Origin: JAGZHZ01 sp963929865
Lineage (GTDB): Bacteria > Bacillota > Clostridia > Lachnospirales > Lachnospiraceae
Assembly: GCA_963929865.1 (NCBI GenBank)
Contig: CAWVKK010000042.1
Location: forward strand, 14,837-78,836
Direction of reading: 5' to 3'
DNA: 64,000 nt
Within the stretch, counting starts at the first letter, position 1. Each line of letters starts with the position of its first letter. The notes below the pieces were generated by a model. The model ran no database searches. It had not been told where the DNA came from and saw only the letters and a program-made list of their open reading frames with translations. This document shows positions 53,480 to 62,493 of this stretch, in pieces. The position numbers were made by a program, and so were the translations under genes.

Positions 53480-53788
53480 ATGAATATTTATCAGGAAGAA
53501 CGAAAATTAAAAGAGCTGACAGACCGCTTTGCCGACCATCCGGATCAGCTCTCAGAAGAAGAAAAACAGTATCTTCACTTTCGGCTAAGACCTGCAGTGA
53601 TGGCGATGATTGAGCGTGAAAATGTGCCGGGGCTTGAGCAGTGCGCGCGCATGGGGTGGATCACGGCGGAAAATATCCGAGATTTTGTTGACATTGCCAA
53701 CAGAGGACAAAAGCCGGAGACGCTTAATTATCTGCTCGATTACCAGTACCATCATTTTGCAAGAGAGGACAAAAGATTTGAGCTGTGA
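53480..53788 (+). CDS. Small protein leading the MoxR/VWA module
   Basis: A 102-residue protein that I do not recognise. It is mostly helical, with segments starting YQEERKLKELTDRF and an N-x-R-D-F-V-D-I motif in the middle, and no signal peptide. It overlaps the following VWA gene by about 11 bases and is the first gene of a three-gene unit. It may act as an adaptor or substrate for the MoxR/VWA pair. GGAG-type spacing precedes the ATG (AGGAG, 53467-53471). Confidence 0.72.
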   Translation: MNIYQEERKLKELTDRFADHPDQLSEEEKQYLHFRLRPAVMAMIERENVPGLEQCARMGWITAENIRDFVDIANRGQKPETLNYLLDYQYHHFAREDKRFEL

Positions 53789-55157
53789 GGCGGAAGAAAA
53801 AAGAAGAAAAAAAGAAGCGCTCGCCGAAAAGATCCTGACCCAGGCCAGAAATGAACTGTATTTGGAGATGCCGTTTTTAGACTGCGCGCTGGGAGAAGGG
53901 CGCTTTGAAAAAAGAGAGAAGATCCGCGGGATCGGGACAGACGCAGAGACGGTTTTTTATCAGGACGATCAGATTTTTGCGTGGTATCAGGAAAGCCGGA
54001 CAAAAGTAAAACTGGCGTATCTTCACATGATTTTGCACGGAATTTTTCTGCACTGGCAATCGGTGCAGACAAAGGATCCCTTTTTGTGGAATACGGCCTG
54101 TGATTTTGCGGCGGAGTATGTGATTGACCAGCTCAAAATCAAAAAGACGCAGGATCCGGACTGGGAAGAAAGACAGAGGTGGTATGGTCTGTTTTTCCAG
54201 CGCCAGCAGAACATGACGGCGGAAAAAGCGCAGACATGGATGAGGGAACAATGCACGCAAAAACAAGCGCAGCGCCTATCCGTTTTGTTCACCCGAGACG
54301 ATCACACATTCTGGTATCGGGACAAAGAGAGAGCGGAGGAAGAAAAAGAAGACAGCAAGGAACGCGCCGGCAGGGACGGAGGAAGAACTGCCAAAGAGGA
54401 GGCAGGGGCGCAAAGAGCAAAAGAAAGGTGGCGGCAGATCAGCCAAAAGACGCTGCTGAACTTAGAGCTGTTTGCAAAAGAAGGGGGAGCTAATACGGGC
54501 AATCTGAGACGGCAGATTTCCTATGCCAACCGAAAGCAGTACGATTACGGAAGCTTTCTGAGAAAATTTATGACAGTGAAAGAGGAGAGGAAGGTGGACA
54601 TCGACAGCTTTGACTATGGCCTTTACCGGTATGGTCTGGAGAGGTACGGCAGTATACCGATTATAGAGCCGCTGGAATATAAAGAGGAAAAGAAACTGGA
54701 AGAATTCGTGATTGCGCTGGATACGTCCGCATCGTGCAGCCGCGGGCTGATTGAGCAGTTTCTGGCAGAGACGATGGCGATTTTGGAACAGGGGAATTTT
54801 TTTAAAAGGATTTGCCTTCATCTGATCCAGTGCGACAATGAAATTCAGGAGGACGTCTGTGTGACGGGCGCAGAAGAGTTTCAAAATTATCGGAATCATT
54901 TTGAGGCAAAGGGACTTGGAGGAACAGATTTCTGCCCGGTATTCTCCTACATAGACAGCCTCAGAGAAAAAAAACAGCTGCGCAATCTGAAAGGGATGAT
55001 CTATTTTACGGACGGATACGGGAGATTCCCGAAGAAAAAGCCGGACTATGAAGCTGCATTCGTCTTTTTGCAGGAGGAGCCAAAAGACGTAAAGGTTCCG
55101 GTCTGGGCAGTCAAAATTTTGCTGGAGACAGAGACGCTGAGGAGGAAAATGGAGTGA
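53778..55157 (+). CDS. VWA-like/DUF2201-type protein
   Basis: A 459-residue protein with a putative metallopeptidase-like N-terminal region (HMILHGIFLH, about residues 80-89, an H-x-x-x-H pattern) and a C-terminal von Willebrand factor A-like domain with the MIDAS motif DTSAS (about 315-319). A Glu/Lys/Arg-rich linker separates them. This order fits DUF2201-type proteins found with MoxR ATPases. I use TTG 53778 as the start, overlapping the end of the preceding gene by 11 bases, with AGAGGA upstream. No ATG fits before residue 31. The MoxR gene follows with a GTGA overlap. Confidence 0.82.
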   Translation: MSCEAEEKRRKKEALAEKILTQARNELYLEMPFLDCALGEGRFEKREKIRGIGTDAETVFYQDDQIFAWYQESRTKVKLAYLHMILHGIFLHWQSVQTKDPFLWNTACDFAAEYVIDQLKIKKTQDPDWEERQRWYGLFFQRQQNMTAEKAQTWMREQCTQKQAQRLSVLFTRDDHTFWYRDKERAEEEKEDSKERAGRDGGRTAKEEAGAQRAKERWRQISQKTLLNLELFAKEGGANTGNLRRQISYANRKQYDYGSFLRKFMTVKEERKVDIDSFDYGLYRYGLERYGSIPIIEPLEYKEEKKLEEFVIALDTSASCSRGLIEQFLAETMAILEQGNFFKRICLHLIQCDNEIQEDVCVTGAEEFQNYRNHFEAKGLGGTDFCPVFSYIDSLREKKQLRNLKGMIYFTDGYGRFPKKKPDYEAAFVFLQEEPKDVKVPVWAVKILLETETLRRKME

Positions 55158-56668
55158 ATATTCAGGAGGCAAAGCAAGAGCTGATTCGCACGGTGAAAAT
55201 CTATACAAGAAAAGATGAGACAGGACAGTACAAAATTCCGTTCATGCGGCAAAGACCTGTCTTCTTGCTGGGAGCGCCGGGAATCGGCAAGACCGCGATT
55301 GTGGAGCAGGCGGCAAGGGAATGCCAGGTGGGGCTGGTATCCTACACAATGACTCACCACACAAGACAGAGCGCAATCGGTCTGCCTGAGATCAGAGAGA
55401 AAACGTATCAGGGGCGGGCGTATACGGTGACCGACTACACGATGAGCGAGATTGTCGCGTCCGTCTATGAGAAAATGGAGGAGACAGGATGCGAAGAAGG
55501 CATTTTGTTCCTGGACGAGATCAACTGTGTCTCTGAGACGCTTGCCCCGGCGATGCTTCAGTTTTTGCAGTACAAAAGTTTTGGAAACCATAAAATTCCG
55601 CAGGGCTGGGTGATTGTCGCAGCGGGAAATCCGCCGGAGTATAACAGATCGGTCAGAGAGTTTGACCTTGCGACGATGGACCGCATGAGAAAGATTGAGA
55701 TTGAGGCGGATTTTGACGCGTGGCGCTCTTATGCGGAGAGAAACGGAATCCACGGGGCGATCTTATCGTATCTGGACGCGAAAAAGGATCAGTTTTACCT
55801 CGTGGAGAATACGGCGGACGGTCTTGCGTTTGTGACGGCAAGAGGGTGGGAGGATCTCTCAGAGATGATCTGGGCGTGCGAAGAGATCGGAGAGACGCCG
55901 GGAGAAAGCCTGGTACTGCAGTACCTGCAAAGAGAGGAGACGGCGCACGGCTTTGCGCTGTATCTGGCTCTCTATTATAAATATAAAAAAGAATACGACA
56001 TTGCAGGAATCTTAAGGGGAGAGGCAAATCAGGAGACGTACCGGAAGCTGGGAAACGCTCCGTTTGACGAGAGAATCAGCGTTGTGCATCACCTGACGGA
56101 GAAGTTAGAAGAAATCTTAAAAGAAGCGGTGGAGGAGGATGAGCTGACGTGCGCTCTGTACGAGGCTCTCAAAAAGATGAAGGCTCCGATTCTGGAAGAA
56201 TCGAAAAGACAGACGTGGGAGCTGATAGAAGAATGGCGTCTTGAGAGAAAGCGAATCCTGGAGATCAAGGAAAACGCGAACCTGATAGAAGAAAGAGAAG
56301 TCAGGACAGAGAGAAGACTGCTTAAGATTGTGCAGGAGTATGAAGAGGGATGGAAAAAAAGAGGCGAACACGACAAAGAGAAAGCGTTTGCGTGGATCAA
56401 AGAGCAGTTTGAAAAGCAGGTGGACAAAAGAGCGCAGAAGATCCAGACAGGGAGCAGGGCGCTGGAATGCGGATTTTCCTTCATCGAGGAAATGTTCGGC
56501 TTAAGCCAGGAGATGGTCATCTTTGTGACGGCTCTCTCAAAGAGCTACGACGCAGTGCGCTTTATCAGTGAATTCGGATGCGACGCTTTCTTTGTGTATC
56601 ACAGAGAACTGCTGTTTTCACAGACGCGCCGGGAGGTTCTAAAAGAGATCGCCGGATACCAAAAGTGA
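55154..56668 (+). CDS. MoxR-type AAA+ ATPase
   Basis: A 504-residue AAA+ ATPase of the MoxR type. Walker A is GAPGIGKTA (40-48), Walker B is GILFLDEIN (near 118-126), and a sensor-1-like segment VIVAAGNPPEYN lies near 154-165. A long C-terminal extension of about 240 residues is helical and charged, beyond the usual MoxR core. GTG 55154 overlaps the stop of the VWA gene (GTGA). MoxR ATPases partner VWA proteins to insert metals or remodel protein complexes. The client is unknown. Confidence 0.9.
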   Translation: MNIQEAKQELIRTVKIYTRKDETGQYKIPFMRQRPVFLLGAPGIGKTAIVEQAARECQVGLVSYTMTHHTRQSAIGLPEIREKTYQGRAYTVTDYTMSEIVASVYEKMEETGCEEGILFLDEINCVSETLAPAMLQFLQYKSFGNHKIPQGWVIVAAGNPPEYNRSVREFDLATMDRMRKIEIEADFDAWRSYAERNGIHGAILSYLDAKKDQFYLVENTADGLAFVTARGWEDLSEMIWACEEIGETPGESLVLQYLQREETAHGFALYLALYYKYKKEYDIAGILRGEANQETYRKLGNAPFDERISVVHHLTEKLEEILKEAVEEDELTCALYEALKKMKAPILEESKRQTWELIEEWRLERKRILEIKENANLIEEREVRTERRLLKIVQEYEEGWKKRGEHDKEKAFAWIKEQFEKQVDKRAQKIQTGSRALECGFSFIEEMFGLSQEMVIFVTALSKSYDAVRFISEFGCDAFFVYHRELLFSQTRREVLKEIAGYQK

Positions 56669-56697
56669 TAAAAAATCGAAAAAACTTATAATTATGC

Positions 56698-56725
56698 TTG
56701 AAAAATTTCAGGAAGATGTTAGAAT
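56698..56725 (+). promoter_or_regulatory. Promoter of the amino acid ABC transporter
   Basis: TTGAAA (56698-56703), 16 bases, and TGt with TAGAAT (56720-56725) precede the binding-protein gene by about 50 bases. Confidence 0.65.
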
Positions 56726-56778
56726 GATACTATGGTTCAGAAAATGAAAAACAGAAGCCGATAAGGAGGATATGTATC

Positions 56779-57570
56779 ATGAAAAAATTAAAAGTAATGG
56801 CATTGGCAGCCGCAGTGATGGCAATGGCATGCGGCACAGTCGCTATGGCAGAGGAAAAAGAAGATCTGATTATCGCCACAGAGGCAGGTTTTGCACCGTA
56901 TGAATATATGAAGGGCGATCAGATCGTCGGTGTGGATATCGATATCGCGCAGGCAATCGCGGACGAAATGGGAAGAAATCTGGTTGTCCAGAACATGGAC
57001 TTTGACGCCGCTCTTCTGGCCGTACAGCAGGGAATGGTAGATTTTGCGATTGCAGGTATCTCCGTCAATGAAGAGAGAGAAGAGGCCATGGATTTCTCCG
57101 ACCGGTATGTAGATTCCACAGAGGTAGTTGTCGTAAACAAAGAAAATCCGATGGTGGACGCTCCGACTTCAGAAGGACTTAAAGATAAAATCGTAGCCGT
57201 ACAGCAGGGAAATATCGCGGACATCTGGGTATCGAATACGGAAAACGCAGAGCCGGCTGAGGTAGTGCGCTATACAAAATTTGCGATGGCAGCAGAGGAT
57301 CTGAAAAACAATAAGGTAGACTGCATCATCATGGATGAGCTGCCGGCACAGGATCTTGTTTCCCAGAATCCGGAGCTGATGATTCTGGAGGGAGACCCTC
57401 TGTTCCAGGATCAGTATGCGATCGCTGTCCAGAAAGGCAACCAGGAAATGTTAGACGAGATCAACAAAGTGATCGCGCAGCTGAAGGAAGAAGGAAAGAT
57501 TGACGAGTTCATCGCAAACCATACACAGGAAGAGGCGACAGACGCAGAAGCTGAGGCAGAGGCAGAATAA
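56779..57570 (+). CDS. Polar amino acid ABC transporter, binding protein
   Basis: A 263-residue family 3 extracellular solute-binding protein. The signal peptide covers about residues 1-24 (cleavage near AMA-EEK); a Cys at position 18 could make it a lipoprotein, but the lipobox is poor. The mature part starts DLIIATEAGFAPYEY, a typical amino-acid-binding opening, and contains VGVDIDIAQAIADEMG. A short Ala/Glu-rich tail is low complexity. It is the first gene of a three-gene transporter, and the 189-base gap to the permease contains GCCGC/GCGGC pairing that could lower downstream expression. The substrate is a polar amino acid, not further defined. Confidence 0.93.
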   Translation: MKKLKVMALAAAVMAMACGTVAMAEEKEDLIIATEAGFAPYEYMKGDQIVGVDIDIAQAIADEMGRNLVVQNMDFDAALLAVQQGMVDFAIAGISVNEEREEAMDFSDRYVDSTEVVVVNKENPMVDAPTSEGLKDKIVAVQQGNIADIWVSNTENAEPAEVVRYTKFAMAAEDLKNNKVDCIIMDELPAQDLVSQNPELMILEGDPLFQDQYAIAVQKGNQEMLDEINKVIAQLKEEGKIDEFIANHTQEEATDAEAEAEAE

Positions 57571-57759
57571 GCCCTGAAGAGATGAATTGACGGGACAGGC
57601 TGACAAAAAGGCAGCCGCAACGGTTTCTGACCGGCACAAAGAGAGGCGGCCGGGACGGAAACGGCACACAAAAAAGAGAAAGAGGGATGCTGCAAATCGA
57701 TCTGCATCGGGAAACAACAGATCTGGTCTTGCAGCTCCTTTTATGGAAAGGATTATGCC

Positions 57760-58467
57760 ATGGAATGGTTTCAGAACATTTGTCAGGATTTTTATAATGC
57801 GACAATCAGAGAAGACCGCTATCTGGCCTATCTGGAAGGACTGAAGGTCACAATTCAGATTTCGTTCTTCGCGGTGCTGGTCGGAATCTTGATCGGTCTG
57901 ATTATCGCCACAATCCGTGTCTCCGCAAAACAGACAAAAAGCAGGATTTTGGCGGCGCTGTCAAAAATCTGCGGCGCGTATGTGACAGTATTCCGCGGAA
58001 CGCCGGTTATGGTACAGCTGATGATTATCTATTTCTGGATTTTCAACACCCGGGGAGCCAACCAGATCTTGATCGGTACGGTCTGCTTCGGACTCAACTC
58101 CGGCGCCTATATCGCGGAGATCATGCGGGGCGGAATCGAATCGATCGACAAGGGACAGACGGAGGCAGGGCGCTCTCTCGGATTTAACGGGCTTCAGACG
58201 ATGCGCTACATTATTCTGCCGCAGGCAGTCAAAAATGTGCTTCCGGCGCTTGGAAATGAATTTATTGCGTTGATTAAAGAGACTTCGGTTATCAGCACCA
58301 TTGCAGTCAACGACCTGATGAAGATGGCAAGCTTTGTCACGAGCAGAACGTACAAGCCTTTGCCGCCTTATATCATTGCGGCTGTCATCTATTTTGTCAT
58401 TGTCGTGCTGCTGACGAAGCTGCTGGGTATCTTTGAGAGGAGGCTGGCTAAGAGTGATCATTACTAA
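57760..58467 (+). CDS. Polar amino acid ABC transporter, permease
   Basis: A 235-residue integral membrane permease of the HisM/GlnP type, with about five transmembrane segments. The EAA-loop segment that contacts the ATPase is QTEAGRSLGFNGLQTM (about 128-143). The N-terminus has a long cytoplasmic stretch before the first segment. It lies between the binding protein and the ATPase, and overlaps the ATPase gene by 14 bases. GGAAAGGAT precedes the ATG. Confidence 0.94.
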   Translation: MEWFQNICQDFYNATIREDRYLAYLEGLKVTIQISFFAVLVGILIGLIIATIRVSAKQTKSRILAALSKICGAYVTVFRGTPVMVQLMIIYFWIFNTRGANQILIGTVCFGLNSGAYIAEIMRGGIESIDKGQTEAGRSLGFNGLQTMRYIILPQAVKNVLPALGNEFIALIKETSVISTIAVNDLMKMASFVTSRTYKPLPPYIIAAVIYFVIVVLLTKLLGIFERRLAKSDHY

Positions 58468-59176
58468 AAATCTGCAGAAGCGCTTTGGAGATCATGAAGT
58501 GTTAAAGGGGATTGATCAGCATATTGAGAAAGGGGAAAAGGTCGTCATCATCGGACCTTCCGGTTCCGGAAAAAGTACGTTTCTTCGCTGCCTGAATCTG
58601 CTGGAAGAGCCGACGGGAGGAGAGGTATGGTTTGAAGACACCAACATCACGGACCCGAAGGTGGACATCAACAAGCTGCGCCAGAAGATGGGGATGGTAT
58701 TTCAGCAGTTCAACCTGTTTCCGCACAAGACGGTGATGGAAAACATCACGCTGGCCCCGATCAAGCTTTTGGGAAAATCAAAAGAGGAGGCGGAACAAAA
58801 GGCGAGAGAGCTGCTCAAGCGCATCGGTCTTGAGGAGAAGGCGGATTCTTATCCGAACCAGCTCTCAGGAGGACAAAAGCAGCGAATCGCGATTGCGCGC
58901 GCGCTTGCGATGAACCCGGATGTGATGCTCTTTGACGAGCCGACCTCCGCGCTGGACCCGGAGATGGTGGGCGAGGTGCTTGAGCTGATGAAAGAGCTGG
59001 CGGACGACGGCATGACGATGGTGGTCGTGACCCATGAGATGGGATTTGCCAGAGAAGTGGCGACGAGAGTCCTGTTTATCGACGAGGGAATTGTGAAAGA
59101 GGAAAACGAGCCGCAGGAATTTTTCAATCATCCAAAGGATCCGAGGCTTCAGGACTTTCTCTCAAAAGTATTATAA
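58454..59176 (+). CDS. Polar amino acid ABC transporter, ATPase
   Basis: A 240-residue ABC ATPase of the GlnQ/HisP type. Walker A is GPSGSGKST (about residues 34-42), the signature is LSGGQKQRIAIARAL, Walker B is VMLFDEPTSALD, and the H-loop is VVTHEMGF. All motifs are intact. The start is GTG 58454, preceded by AGGAGG, giving MIITKNLQKRFG; the upstream in-frame ATG (58433) lies inside the permease gene and has no site. It completes a standard importer with the two genes before it. Confidence 0.95.
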   Translation: MIITKNLQKRFGDHEVLKGIDQHIEKGEKVVIIGPSGSGKSTFLRCLNLLEEPTGGEVWFEDTNITDPKVDINKLRQKMGMVFQQFNLFPHKTVMENITLAPIKLLGKSKEEAEQKARELLKRIGLEEKADSYPNQLSGGQKQRIAIARALAMNPDVMLFDEPTSALDPEMVGEVLELMKELADDGMTMVVVTHEMGFAREVATRVLFIDEGIVKEENEPQEFFNHPKDPRLQDFLSKVL

Positions 59177-59222
59177 AAAAAGATGCTGTGGGATGGCGAA
59201 CAACCGTTTTACAGCATTTTTT
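59177..59222 (+). terminator. Terminator after the amino acid transporter
   Basis: ATGCTGT pairs with ACAGCAT (59183-59189 with 59211-59217), extended by an A run and T run to about 13 bp. Confidence 0.78.
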
Positions 59223-59287
59223 GTCATAAAAGAAATGAAAGTTGGATATCGCATCGTGTATTGTCATAGAAAATGGTACGATATTGT

Positions 59288-59316
59288 TTGCATAAAAAAA
59301 TGACCTATATTATAAT
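59288..59316 (+). promoter_or_regulatory. folC: Promoter of folC
   Basis: TTGCAT (59288-59293) and a perfect TATAAT (59311-59316) at 17-base spacing precede folC by about 35 bases. Confidence 0.7.
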
Positions 59317-59349
59317 GGGAAAAGAAAAACAAAAGCAAAGGTGAAAACA

Positions 59350-60675
59350 TTGAATTATACAGAAGCAGTAGAGTACGTGCTGAGCGTGCCGAAGTTTACG
59401 AAAAAAAATAAACTGGAAAATACGGTGGAGCTGATGGAACGGCTGGGAAGACCGGAGAGAAAGATGAAAATCATTCATGTGGCGGGGACAAACGGAAAGG
59501 GATCTGTCTGCGCATATCTTTCGTCCATTTTAGAACGCGCCGGAAAAAAGGTGGGATTGTTTACCTCGCCGCACCTGGTCAGAATCAACGAACGGTTTCA
59601 GATTAACCATCAGCCCATCAGCGACGCGCTTTTTCTGGAATCGTATGAAAAAGTGTGGAGCGCGATTGAGGGCATGGTGCGGGACGGATTTTACCATCCG
59701 ACATACTTTGAAATTTTATTTGCGCTTTGCATGACAGCGTTTGAAAAAGAAAACGTAGAGTATGTGGTGCTGGAGACAGGGCTTGGCGGCAGACTCGACG
59801 CCACGAATATCGTGGAGCGCCCGGTCGCGGAGGTCTTAACGTCAATCAGCCTCGATCACACAGAGATTCTGGGAGACACGATTGAAAAGATTGCCTGGGA
59901 GAAGGCGGGAATCTTAAAAAAAGGAGTTCCCGTGATCTACGACGCCAACGAAAAAAAGGCGGAGACGGTGATTTTGCACAAAGCGCAGGAGATGGGAGCG
60001 GCCGCCTATCCGGTTGACCGGACGATGTGCGAGCTGCTGGAGAGGACAGACCGGAGCATCACGTATCGGCTTGCGAACCCGCAGTGCGCAGGATGGACCA
60101 TCACGGTTCCATATGCTGCTTCTTATCAGGTTATGAACAGCGCAGTGGCCGCGACGGCAGCGCGCGTCATAAGCGAGCGGCTTGGTCTTTCAATTTCAGA
60201 GAAAACGGTCGCCGAGGGCATCGCCGGGACGAAATGGGAGGGCAGAATGGAGACGGTGCTTCCGGGAGTGATTGTGGACGGCGGTCACAATGCGGCAGGT
60301 ATCCAGGAATTCGTCAAAACTGTCCGGGAGCTGGAAAAGGGAAGAAAGATCACAATGCTCTTCTCGGCCGTCGTAGAAAAAAATTATGAGAAGATGATCC
60401 AGGAGATCTGCGAGGGAGCAAATTTATCTTCCGTTGTGGTGACGGAGATTCACAATGACCGCATTGTGCCCGCAGAAGAACTGAAGCAGATTTTTGAGCG
60501 CTATACGAAGGCAAAGGTGACGGCGGTCCCCGATATCGCAGAGGCGTTTGAGGAGGCAATGAGAGAGAAGGAAGACGGGATGCTTTTCTGCGCAGGCTCC
60601 CTGTATCTGGTGGGAGAACTTAAAGGGATTTTAGAAACCGGAAAATACAGCAAAACACAGGAAGGAAAGGTGTGA
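59350..60675 (+). CDS. folC: Folylpolyglutamate synthase / dihydrofolate synthase
   Basis: A 441-residue Mur-ligase-type enzyme that adds glutamate to folates and may also make dihydrofolate. The ATP loop is GTNGKGSV (about residues 47-54), followed by the LLTSPHL-like segment LFTSPHLVRINERFQ. The HNAAG motif (VDGGHNAAG, near 312) marks the C-terminal domain. Translation from TTG 59350 gives the common MNYTEA start and has AAAGGTG six bases upstream. GTG 59341 would add three residues but has no ribosome binding site. The 48-residue gene follows 9 bases after its stop. Confidence 0.95.
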   Translation: MNYTEAVEYVLSVPKFTKKNKLENTVELMERLGRPERKMKIIHVAGTNGKGSVCAYLSSILERAGKKVGLFTSPHLVRINERFQINHQPISDALFLESYEKVWSAIEGMVRDGFYHPTYFEILFALCMTAFEKENVEYVVLETGLGGRLDATNIVERPVAEVLTSISLDHTEILGDTIEKIAWEKAGILKKGVPVIYDANEKKAETVILHKAQEMGAAAYPVDRTMCELLERTDRSITYRLANPQCAGWTITVPYAASYQVMNSAVAATAARVISERLGLSISEKTVAEGIAGTKWEGRMETVLPGVIVDGGHNAAGIQEFVKTVRELEKGRKITMLFSAVVEKNYEKMIQEICEGANLSSVVVTEIHNDRIVPAEELKQIFERYTKAKVTAVPDIAEAFEEAMREKEDGMLFCAGSLYLVGELKGILETGKYSKTQEGKV

Positions 60676-60684
60676 CAAGTCCGT

Positions 60685-60831
60685 ATGATCAACTATGAAG
60701 AGGAGCTGAAAAAATTTCATCCAAGTCTGGATGTCAATGAGGCGGAGGACGCCATCTACAGCAGAGACCTGACGGATATCACAGATATCTTAAAAGAGAT
60801 GCTACAGGAAGAAAACAGGAGAAGACAATAA
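60685..60831 (+). CDS. Small 48-residue protein between folC and the TPR gene
   Basis: An ORF from ATG 60685 to TAA at 60829-60831 encodes 48 residues, opening MINYEEELKKFHPSLDV. It is acidic and helical, with a repeat-like DLTDITDI segment. It fills almost the whole gap between folC and the zinc-ribbon TPR gene, which begins nine bases later, so it is probably a real gene. The ribosome binding site is weak. I do not know a function. Confidence 0.68.
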   Translation: MINYEEELKKFHPSLDVNEAEDAIYSRDLTDITDILKEMLQEENRRRQ

Positions 60832-60840
60832 GGAGAAATT

Positions 60841-62355
60841 ATGCGGTGTATTTATTGCGGAACCCCCTTATCAGGGATTGATTACTGTACCGGTTGCGGG
60901 GCGGATATCACGGTCCTTAAGAGAATTGTCCGGATTTCAAATCTTTTATACAATGAAGGACTTGAAAAGGCGACAGTCCGGGACTTATCGGGCGCAGTAG
61001 CATGTCTGAAACGCAGCTTAAAATTTAATAAAGAAAATATCAATGCAAGAAATCTTCTGGGATTGGTCTATTTTGAAAGCGGAGAGGTAGTGGCGGCTCT
61101 GAGCGAGTGGGTCATCAGCAAAAATTTTCAGCCGGCGGAGAACCCTGCAAATGAATATATTGAGAAGCTTCAGGCGAATAAAAACAGACTGGACACGATC
61201 AATCTGACTATCAGAAAATATAATCAGTCGTTAATCTACTGCAGAGAAGACAACGAGGATATGGCGATTATCCAGCTGAAAAAGGTTTTGACACAAAATC
61301 CGAAGCTGATCAAAGGATATCAGCTGCTTGCCCTGCTCTATCTCAAGCGCAGAGAGTACGAGAGAGCCCGCAAGCTGCTCAAAAAGGCGATCCGGATTGA
61401 CGCGACGAACACGACGACGCTGCGGTATCTAAAAGAGGTAGAGCTGGCGACGGGGATCACGACAAGCCTCGATGTGAAGCACAAAAAGAGATATGAAAAG
61501 GGATCGGACAGCAAAATGCCGGGGACAATCACATACAAAAGCGGAAATGAGATTCTGATTCAGCCCACGGCCTTTCGGGAGAGTTCTACAGCGGCGACTT
61601 TCTTCAACCTTTTTCTGGGAATCATTGTGGGCGCGGCGGTCATATGGTTTTTGGCGATCCCCGCAAACACGCAGAATGTCCACGATCAGATCAACCAGCA
61701 GGTGACGGACGCCAACACAAAGCTTGCCAGCGAGGCGTCGAAGGTGCAGAGCCTGGAAGAGGAGATCGAACAGTATCAGGCCCAGGTGGACCAGGTAAAC
61801 GCGGCGAGAGAGGCGGCGGACAAAAAAGCAGAGGGATATGAATCTCTGCTGCAGGCAGCCGACTATCTGATTCAGGGAGATCAGGCAAGCGCGGCGTCCG
61901 CCCTGGAGAAGGTGGACGAGGAGAGCCTGGAGACAACGGCGCAGTCTCTGTACACCCATATCAATGACCAGGTCAAGAGCGTTCTGTTCCAGCAGTATTA
62001 TCTGAACGGCGGAAACTACATTGTCTCCGGGGACTATGACAGCGCGATTGAAGAGCTGACAAAGGCGGTGAAGGCGGATCCGGATCAGTATGACGGCTAT
62101 TTCCTGCTCGGCATGGCTTACTACTATAAAGGAGACACCCAGAATGCCAACAAGACATTCCAAAATGCCATTGAGAAATTCCCGGATCACGCCGCAGAGC
62201 TTCAGCAGTATATCAGCGGCGACATGACGGGAGCTACGATCGATACGACTGGAGGCGAAACGGAAGCGACAGACGAGACGGGCGGCGAGACAGGCGGCGA
62301 GCCTGTGGTTACAGACCCGACCGGCACGGATCCGTACGGCAATCTGATCGGATGA
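60841..62355 (+). CDS. Zinc-ribbon TPR membrane protein
   Basis: A 504-residue protein. An N-terminal zinc ribbon (CIYC and CTGC, residues 3-19) is followed by TPR-like helices (about 28-200). One transmembrane segment lies at about 259-280. The outer part has a coiled coil (about 285-340, rich in Gln/Glu) and further TPR repeats (about 390-455), then a Gly/Thr/Glu-rich disordered tail. TPRs on both sides of one membrane segment suggest a scaffold spanning the membrane, with the zinc ribbon inside. AGGAG precedes the ATG. It ends before the spoIIA terminator. Confidence 0.88.
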   Translation: MRCIYCGTPLSGIDYCTGCGADITVLKRIVRISNLLYNEGLEKATVRDLSGAVACLKRSLKFNKENINARNLLGLVYFESGEVVAALSEWVISKNFQPAENPANEYIEKLQANKNRLDTINLTIRKYNQSLIYCREDNEDMAIIQLKKVLTQNPKLIKGYQLLALLYLKRREYERARKLLKKAIRIDATNTTTLRYLKEVELATGITTSLDVKHKKRYEKGSDSKMPGTITYKSGNEILIQPTAFRESSTAATFFNLFLGIIVGAAVIWFLAIPANTQNVHDQINQQVTDANTKLASEASKVQSLEEEIEQYQAQVDQVNAAREAADKKAEGYESLLQAADYLIQGDQASAASALEKVDEESLETTAQSLYTHINDQVKSVLFQQYYLNGGNYIVSGDYDSAIEELTKAVKADPDQYDGYFLLGMAYYYKGDTQNANKTFQNAIEKFPDHAAELQQYISGDMTGATIDTTGGETEATDETGGETGGEPVVTDPTGTDPYGNLIG

Positions 62356-62389
62356 GAGAAAAACAGAAGAAAAATCTCGCAGGACAGGG

Positions 62390-62436
62390 GACTGACACAA
62401 AGGAGAAAGGATTCTTTGTATCAGTCTCTTTTTTCT
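62390..62436 (+). terminator. Terminator between the TPR gene and spoIIA
   Basis: GACTGACACAAAG pairs with CTTTGTATCAGTC with one mismatch (62390-62402 with 62414-62426), followed by TCTTTTTTCTTTT. The spoIIA operon must therefore start within 62437-62493, where I could not identify a clear promoter. Confidence 0.8.
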
Positions 62437-62493
62437 TTTCAGCTTTTTGGAACAGGCGGAAAATAGGGGAGCATTCAGAAAGGGGATTCAGGA

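Noticed and set aside
61429..62400. Long antisense frame of about 320 codons opposite the TPR gene.
   Set aside because: It lies wholly opposite a well-supported gene, has no ribosome binding site or family features, and its composition mirrors the sense codons.
62437..62493. Sigma-H promoter of spoIIA.
   Set aside because: Promoter-like purine-rich sequence is present, but no clear AGGA...GAAT pair could be placed.
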